DNA of 64,000 bases from the NCBI RefSeq assembly GCF_007833165.1, contig NZ_VOBQ01000013.1, forward strand, positions 124,001 through 188,000, in the 5' to 3' direction. Position numbers and translations under genes: made by a program. This document shows, one piece after another, positions 59,373 to 64,000 of the stretch. The DNA is from Caenimonas sedimenti. GTDB taxonomy: Bacteria; Pseudomonadota; Gammaproteobacteria; Burkholderiales; Burkholderiaceae_C. Each line of letters opens with the position of its first letter. Position 1 is the stretch's first letter. The notes below the pieces were generated by a model. It saw only the letters and a program-made list of their open reading frames with translations, made no database searches and had not been told where the DNA came from.

Positions 59373-60683
59373 ATGAAAAGCCCCTTCAACTCACCTTTCG
59401 CCGCTGTCTTGGCGAGCGCCCTCGTCCTCAGTGCCTCGGCCGTTCTGGCGCAGGCTCCGCCGCTGCCCGCCCCGGAAGCCACGGACCCCGTGAAGCTCGA
59501 ACTCATGAAGGGGTTTCCGCCCGCTCCTGAAAAGACAGTGAAGCTGTCTTCGGTATTGAAGTTCCCCAACGGGCGCTGGGCCTTCCACCACATGCGCGAA
59601 CTCGGGCCGACCGCGCAGGTCTGGCGTGGCGACGAGAAGCCTTCGGTTCTGCGCGAATCGTTGCTGGACCTGGGCTCGCTCGGCTTCGAGAGCGACAGGG
59701 GCGGCAGGACCACCCTGGCCGATTGGCAGCATGCAACCTTCACCGATGGCCTGCTCGTGTTGCACCGGGGCAAAGTCGTCTACCAGAAGCACTACTCCGG
59801 TATGGCCGCCCACCAACCGCACTCGCTGTGGTCGATGAGCAAGTCGTTCACCGGCCTGCTCGCGACGATTCTCATCAAGGAAGGCACGATCGACCCCAAC
59901 GCCTTGGTGACGAAATACCTCCCCGAGCTGAAGGACAGCGCATGGGCGGACGCCACCGTGCAGCAGACACTCGACATGACCACCGGCGTCGCCTACAGCG
60001 AGAACTTCCGCGACCCGAACTCCGGCATCTTTCAGTACCTGCATGCCGCCGGGCTGCTGCCAGCGCCGCCGACGTACGCGGGGCCGCGCACCATCCCCGA
60101 TTTGCTGGTGACCATCAAGAAGGAGGGTGAGCACGGGGCGGGGTTCAAGTACAAGACCGTCGACACCGAAGTGATGGGCTGGCTGCTGCAGCGCGTCACA
60201 GGCAAGAGCTACGCGGCGCTGCTTTCCGAGCGCATCTGGTCGCGCATCGGCGCACAGGATGACGCCTACGTCTGGGCCGACCCAATCGGCACGCAGATCA
60301 CCAGCGTGGGCTTCAGCGCGACGTTGCGGGACCTCGCACGGGTGGGCGAGATGATGCGTCTGGCGGGCCGCTACAACGGGCACCAGGTCGTCGCGGAAGG
60401 CGTCATCGCCGAGATCCGCAAGGGCGGCGACAGCGAGAAGTTCAAGGCCAACGGCCAGGCGATGCGGGCTGGCTACTCGTATCACAACCAGTGGTGGGTT
60501 CCGCATGACCGTGACGGCACCTTCGAGATGAAGGGATTGAATGGGCAGCACATGCACATCAATCCGGCGGCCGAACTGGTCATCGTCAAGCTCTCCTCGC
60601 ACCCGGTGGGAGACACGAGCTTTACGCACAACGCCGACCGCCACGCGTTCGCTGCCATCGCGGCCGCGCTGCGCAGCCACTAA
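59373..60683 (+). CDS. Exported serine hydrolase of the beta-lactamase fold
   Basis: A 436-residue protein with a signal peptide (LASALVLSASAVLAQ). The SxxK active site is SLWSMSKSFTGLLATIL (Ser about 156, Lys about 159). A class C-type Tyr motif follows (GVAYSENF) and the end has a GLNGQHMHINPAAELVIV segment. Family members include penicillin-binding-protein-like esterases and 6-aminohexanoate-dimer hydrolase, so it need not be an antibiotic resistance enzyme. Substrate unknown. Confidence 0.82.
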   Translation: MKSPFNSPFAAVLASALVLSASAVLAQAPPLPAPEATDPVKLELMKGFPPAPEKTVKLSSVLKFPNGRWAFHHMRELGPTAQVWRGDEKPSVLRESLLDLGSLGFESDRGGRTTLADWQHATFTDGLLVLHRGKVVYQKHYSGMAAHQPHSLWSMSKSFTGLLATILIKEGTIDPNALVTKYLPELKDSAWADATVQQTLDMTTGVAYSENFRDPNSGIFQYLHAAGLLPAPPTYAGPRTIPDLLVTIKKEGEHGAGFKYKTVDTEVMGWLLQRVTGKSYAALLSERIWSRIGAQDDAYVWADPIGTQITSVGFSATLRDLARVGEMMRLAGRYNGHQVVAEGVIAEIRKGGDSEKFKANGQAMRAGYSYHNQWWVPHDRDGTFEMKGLNGQHMHINPAAELVIVKLSSHPVGDTSFTHNADRHAFAAIAAALRSH

Positions 60684-60713
60684 CGCGTCCAGCACGCGGC
60701 CCGCAAGAGGCGC

Positions 60714-60739
60714 TTGACCTTCCAAACGTGGCAAGCCCG
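60714..60739 (+). promoter_or_regulatory. MerR-type promoter before the RND operon
   Basis: TTGACC followed by the imperfect dyad CTTCCAAACGTGGCAAG and CCCGACAACTG, in the 122-base gap before the membrane fusion protein gene. Weaker than the other sites. Confidence 0.5.
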
Positions 60740-60805
60740 ACAACTGCAACGGAAGCCATTTCGGCTCAGCAAAACCAAGGCGACTCCAGCCGCGAAAGGA
60801 AAGTG

Positions 60806-61969
60806 ATGAAAGTCAAACGCGTAACCCTGATCACCGCGGCGATAGGCGTCGCGCTCGCCATCACCGGATGCAAAGAGACGGTGGCGTCTGCCGCCCCGGC
60901 AAAGCCACCCGGCGTTCCGGTGGCCGAGGTCATCGTTCGCTCGGTGACACCGTCTGCCGAGTTCACCGGCGCGCTGACCGCAGTCAATCGGGTCGAACTG
61001 CGCCCGCGAGTCGCCGGCTACATCCAGCATGTGAGCGTGCCAGAGGGACGCTTCGTCCAGAAGGGTCAGAGGCTCTTTCTCATCGATCCGAGGGTGTTCG
61101 AAGCTGCGCTGACCGCCGCGACGGCGCGCCTGCGCGAGGCTGAAGTAGCATCATTGCTCGCCCAGGCAGAGCATGCGCGAGCCGAACAGCTGTTCGCCGA
61201 AAAAATTGTTGCTCGTGATCGTCTCGACACGGCCACCGCCTCACTGAATGCGCGCAAAGCACAGGTCGACGCCGCAAGGGCGGCGCTGGATGCGGCGCAA
61301 TTGGACTTGAGCTTCACGCGCGTCACGGCGCCAATCAGTGGACGTATCGGCCAAGCCCTCGTGACCGAGGGCAACTACGTCGCGAGTGGCGTGACCCCCC
61401 TCACGACAATCGTCTCGACCGATCCGCTCCATGTCTATTTCGATGTCGACGAACGCACGTATCTGGGTTCACTCGCCGCAGGCCGAAGGAACGCTGCGCA
61501 GGGGTCGCAGGCAGCAAAGGTTAGGGTGGCACTGCTCACCGACAAGACGTACTCGCGGCTCGGCCGTGTCGACTTTGTCTCGAACACCGCCGATCGGGGG
61601 ACAGGAACGGTGCGTATCCGCGCAGTTGTGGACAACCCAGACGGGCAGTTGACGCCCGGCCTTTTTGCCAAGGTCAAACTGGAGACTGGCGCGCCCAAAG
61701 ACAGTGTGCTGGTCTCCGATCAATCGATCGGCACCGATCAGGGCCGGCGCTATGTGCTCGTGGTCGGCAAAGACTACAAGACGGAATACCGGCCCGTCGA
61801 GCTTGGCCCGGTAGTGGAGGGTTTGCGCGTGATCGAACAAGGTCTGCAGGCCGGCGAACGCATCGTCGTCAAGGGGCTGGTGCGCCCGGGCATGCAGGTC
61901 ACGCCACAGCCTGCCGCGATTGACGGTGCGCACATGGCGGTGGCGCAAACCTCGGGAGCCGCGCAATGA
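60806..61969 (+). CDS. RND efflux periplasmic adaptor (membrane fusion protein)
   Basis: A 387-residue lipoprotein (ALAITGCKE lipobox). It has a lipoyl-like half (VELRPRVAGYIQHVSVPEG), an alpha-hairpin (about 100-165), the second lipoyl half (LSFTRVTAPISGRIGQALV), a beta-barrel (LHVYFDVDERTYL) and the membrane-proximal domain. This is the AcrA/MexE family of HAE pumps, which export organic drugs, not the CusB type. AAAGGAAA supports the start. It overlaps the permease gene by four bases. Confidence 0.9.
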   Translation: MKVKRVTLITAAIGVALAITGCKETVASAAPAKPPGVPVAEVIVRSVTPSAEFTGALTAVNRVELRPRVAGYIQHVSVPEGRFVQKGQRLFLIDPRVFEAALTAATARLREAEVASLLAQAEHARAEQLFAEKIVARDRLDTATASLNARKAQVDAARAALDAAQLDLSFTRVTAPISGRIGQALVTEGNYVASGVTPLTTIVSTDPLHVYFDVDERTYLGSLAAGRRNAAQGSQAAKVRVALLTDKTYSRLGRVDFVSNTADRGTGTVRIRAVVDNPDGQLTPGLFAKVKLETGAPKDSVLVSDQSIGTDQGRRYVLVVGKDYKTEYRPVELGPVVEGLRVIEQGLQAGERIVVKGLVRPGMQVTPQPAAIDGAHMAVAQTSGAAQ

Positions 61970-64000
61970 CTTTCCCACGTTTCTTCATCGATCGCCCGAT
62001 CTTTGCCATCGTCCTGTCGATCCTGATCGTCATCGCAGGAATCGCTGCCTTCTTCCAGTTGCCGCTCAGCGAGTATCCGGCGGTGACGCCACCGACCGTG
62101 CAAGTTTCCGCTTCCTACCCGGGCGCCAATCCCAAGGTGATTGCTGAGACGGTGGCAGCGCCACTGGAGCAGGCGATCACCGGGGTCGAGGGCATGCAGT
62201 ACATGTCGTCGCAATCGGCAACCGATGGCCGGATGGTTCTGACCGTCACTTTCAGGCAGGGAACGAATGCTGATATGGCACAGATCCAGGTGCAAAACCG
62301 GGTCTCGCGCGCGCTGCCGCGTCTGCCAGAAGAGGTGCAACGGCAGGGCGTCGTTACGCAGAAGACCTCGCCAGACATCCTGATGGTGGTTCACCTGCTG
62401 TCGCCCGACAAGCGCTACGACCCCCTCTACATTTCCAATTACGCCTACCTCCAGGTGCGAGACGAGCTGTCCCGCATCCCCGGAGTCAGCGACGTCCTGG
62501 TTTGGGGCGCTGGCGAATACAGCATGCGACTCTGGCTCGATCCGAGCCTGATCGCCGCACGCGGGCTGACGGCTGGCGACGTGATCGCCGCAGTGCGCGA
62601 GCAGAACGTGCAGGTGGCAGCCGGTTCCGTTGGCCAGGCGCCCAATTCCAGTGCCGCATTCCAAGTGACGGTGAACACGCTCGGGCGCTTGACCGACGAG
62701 AAGCAGTTCGGCGAAATCATCGTCCGCACGGGTGCCGACGGCCAGGTGACACGCTTGCGCGATGTCGCCCGCATCGAGATGGGGGCGGATGCCTACGCAC
62801 TGCGCAGCCTGCTTGACGGTGAGCCTGCCGTCGCGCTGCAAATCGTTCAGAGCCCGGGCGCCAACGCACTCGACGTTGCGCAGTCCGTTCGAGCCACCAT
62901 GCAGCGGCTCGAAGGCAGCTTCCCGGCCGGTCTCAGCTCGCGCATCGCGTATGACCCGACGGTCTTTGTTCGTGCCTCGCTGGAGTCGGTGGCAACCACC
63001 CTGCTGGAGGCGATCCTTCTCGTCGTGATCGTGGTGGTGCTGTTCCTGCGCAACTGGCGGGCTTCGCTCATCCCCCTCATGGCAGTGCCGGTTTCGCTGA
63101 TCGGCACTTTCGCCGTGATGCATCTGATGGGCTTCTCGCTCAACACCTTGTCCCTGTTTGGCCTGGTGCTGTCGATCGGCATCGTCGTCGACGACGCCAT
63201 CGTCGTGGTCGAGAACGTCGAGCGACACATCGAAAATGGGGAGGAGCCGGCTCAAGCCGCCAGGCGCTCCATGGACGAGGTCACCGGTCCGATCATCGCG
63301 ATCACCTCGGTGCTCGCTGCCGTTTTCATCCCGACCGCCTTCCTGAGTGGTCTGCAGGGCGAGTTCTATCGCCAATTTGCGCTCACGATCGCCATCTCGA
63401 CCATCCTGTCGGCGGTCAACTCGCTCACGCTCAGCCCGGCGCTTGCAAGTCTCTTGTTGCGACCGCGCGAGGCGGGGATCATGCGTGACCCACGCAGCTT
63501 GCGGGGTCGTGCTGATCGCTTGTTTCAGGCGCTTGGCCGTCCGTTCCAGCGTGCACCGGACGCTTACGGCAATACCGTCCGCAAGGTCGTGCGGATCAGC
63601 GGCGTGGCGCTGCTGGTTTACGCCGGGCTTCTCGTGCTGACCTTCCTTGGATTCAAGGCCGTTCCGCCAGGCTTTGTGCCAATGCAGGACAAATATTACC
63701 TGGTCGGGATCGCCCAGCTACCCAACTCGGCATCGCTGGATCGCACCGACGCCGTCGCCAAGCAGATGTCGAAGATCGCGCTGGCTGAACCTGGCGTCGA
63801 AAGCGTCGTGGCGTTCCCTGGACTGTCAATCAACGGCTTCGTCAACGTGCCGAACGCCGCGGTCATGTTCGTCATGCTCGACCCGTTCAAGGATCGCACG
63901 ACGCCCGATCTCAGCGCGACCGCAATCGCCGGGCGGATGCAAGCCAAGTTCGCCAGTATCCCGGACGGCTTCCTCGGCGTGTTCCCGCCGCCACCAGTGC
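61966..64000 (+). CDS. RND efflux permease (HAE-1, AcrB/MexF-type), 3'-truncated by window edge
   Basis: The first 678 residues of a roughly 1,050-residue inner-membrane pump. It opens FPRFFIDRPIFAIVLSILIVIAG, with the ETVAAPLEQAITGVEGMQYMSS porter motif. The paired proton-relay Asp residues occur in LSIGIVVDDAIVVVENVERH (about residues 402-420). The C-terminal half runs off the window. It pairs with the adaptor just upstream. A TolC-like outer-membrane partner may lie beyond the window. Confidence 0.94.
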   Translation, partial: MTFPRFFIDRPIFAIVLSILIVIAGIAAFFQLPLSEYPAVTPPTVQVSASYPGANPKVIAETVAAPLEQAITGVEGMQYMSSQSATDGRMVLTVTFRQGTNADMAQIQVQNRVSRALPRLPEEVQRQGVVTQKTSPDILMVVHLLSPDKRYDPLYISNYAYLQVRDELSRIPGVSDVLVWGAGEYSMRLWLDPSLIAARGLTAGDVIAAVREQNVQVAAGSVGQAPNSSAAFQVTVNTLGRLTDEKQFGEIIVRTGADGQVTRLRDVARIEMGADAYALRSLLDGEPAVALQIVQSPGANALDVAQSVRATMQRLEGSFPAGLSSRIAYDPTVFVRASLESVATTLLEAILLVVIVVVLFLRNWRASLIPLMAVPVSLIGTFAVMHLMGFSLNTLSLFGLVLSIGIVVDDAIVVVENVERHIENGEEPAQAARRSMDEVTGPIIAITSVLAAVFIPTAFLSGLQGEFYRQFALTIAISTILSAVNSLTLSPALASLLLRPREAGIMRDPRSLRGRADRLFQALGRPFQRAPDAYGNTVRKVVRISGVALLVYAGLLVLTFLGFKAVPPGFVPMQDKYYLVGIAQLPNSASLDRTDAVAKQMSKIALAEPGVESVVAFPGLSINGFVNVPNAAVMFVMLDPFKDRTTPDLSATAIAGRMQAKFASIPDGFLGVFPPPPV

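Noticed and set aside
59391..60749. Long minus-strand frame opposite the serine hydrolase
   Set aside because: Antisense shadow of a gene with a signal peptide and SxxK motif; no domain of its own.

Overview
The window looks like a chromosomal segment of a high-GC betaproteobacterium, most likely Burkholderiales and probably Comamonadaceae (Ramlibacter/Variovorax-like). The evidence is the housekeeping order rsfS-rlmH-maf-rng, the tolB-pal-cpoB block, an LPS-core cluster and strong G/C bias at third codon positions. The genus is an inference.

Region 1 (1-14.9 kb) is core genome: ribosome silencing and rRNA methylation (rsfS, rlmH), a Maf nucleotide pyrophosphatase, RNase G, and a minus-strand LPS operon (msbA, O-antigen-ligase-like membrane protein, GT9 heptosyltransferase-like). 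Two GT2 glycosyltransferases follow on the plus strand, then tolB-pal-cpoB, a YeeE/YedE sulfur transporter, tcdA and an orphan LuxR-type regulator. The region ends at tRNA-Lys(TTT).

Region 2 (15-31 kb), directly downstream of the tRNA, is a defence and mobility island. It carries an orphan AbiEi-like gene, a hipBA pair with repeated operators and two perfect palindromes upstream, and a compact minus-strand CBASS-like operon. That operon holds two distinct CD-NTase-like genes, an E2-only ubiquitin-conjugation-like protein and a four-TM S-4TM pore effector. After it come a small MerR-like regulator, a membrane-protein gene with an internal amber codon, a RecE-like PD-(D/E)XK protein, small accessory genes, a ParM/StbA-type actin with a partner, a tyrosine recombinase, and an AbiEi/AbiEii pair. 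Paired TGTAGCCA repeats lie about 8.3 kb apart on either side of the AbiEi-like/hipBA/CBASS block.

Region 3 (31-62 kb) is a large copper-type metal-resistance island. It has three MerR-family genes (one frameshifted), two copper P1B ATPases with different metal-binding N-termini, three small HMA chaperone-like proteins, a multicopper oxidase, a TolC-like protein, a cupredoxin, CusF-, DUF411-, Spy- and DUF2933-like proteins, Met/His-rich periplasmic proteins, a di-haem peroxidase operon, and a DMT/DUF6488/HupE metal-transport block. At least seven spaced-dyad promoters of MerR/CueR type, plus a PbrR/CadR-like one, are spread through this region and suggest one or more shared regulons. Decay is visible: a truncated Cd/Zn/Pb ATPase, a frameshifted cadR/pbrR, a DUF305 gene with an internal ochre codon, and a multiply frameshifted copy of a small membrane-protein family.

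Region 4 (57.7-64 kb) holds a GlxA-type AraC regulator, a serine-hydrolase (beta-lactamase fold) protein, and an HAE-type RND efflux pair (membrane fusion protein plus permease) that runs off the window end. No CRISPR array, rRNA or insertion-sequence transposase was seen.
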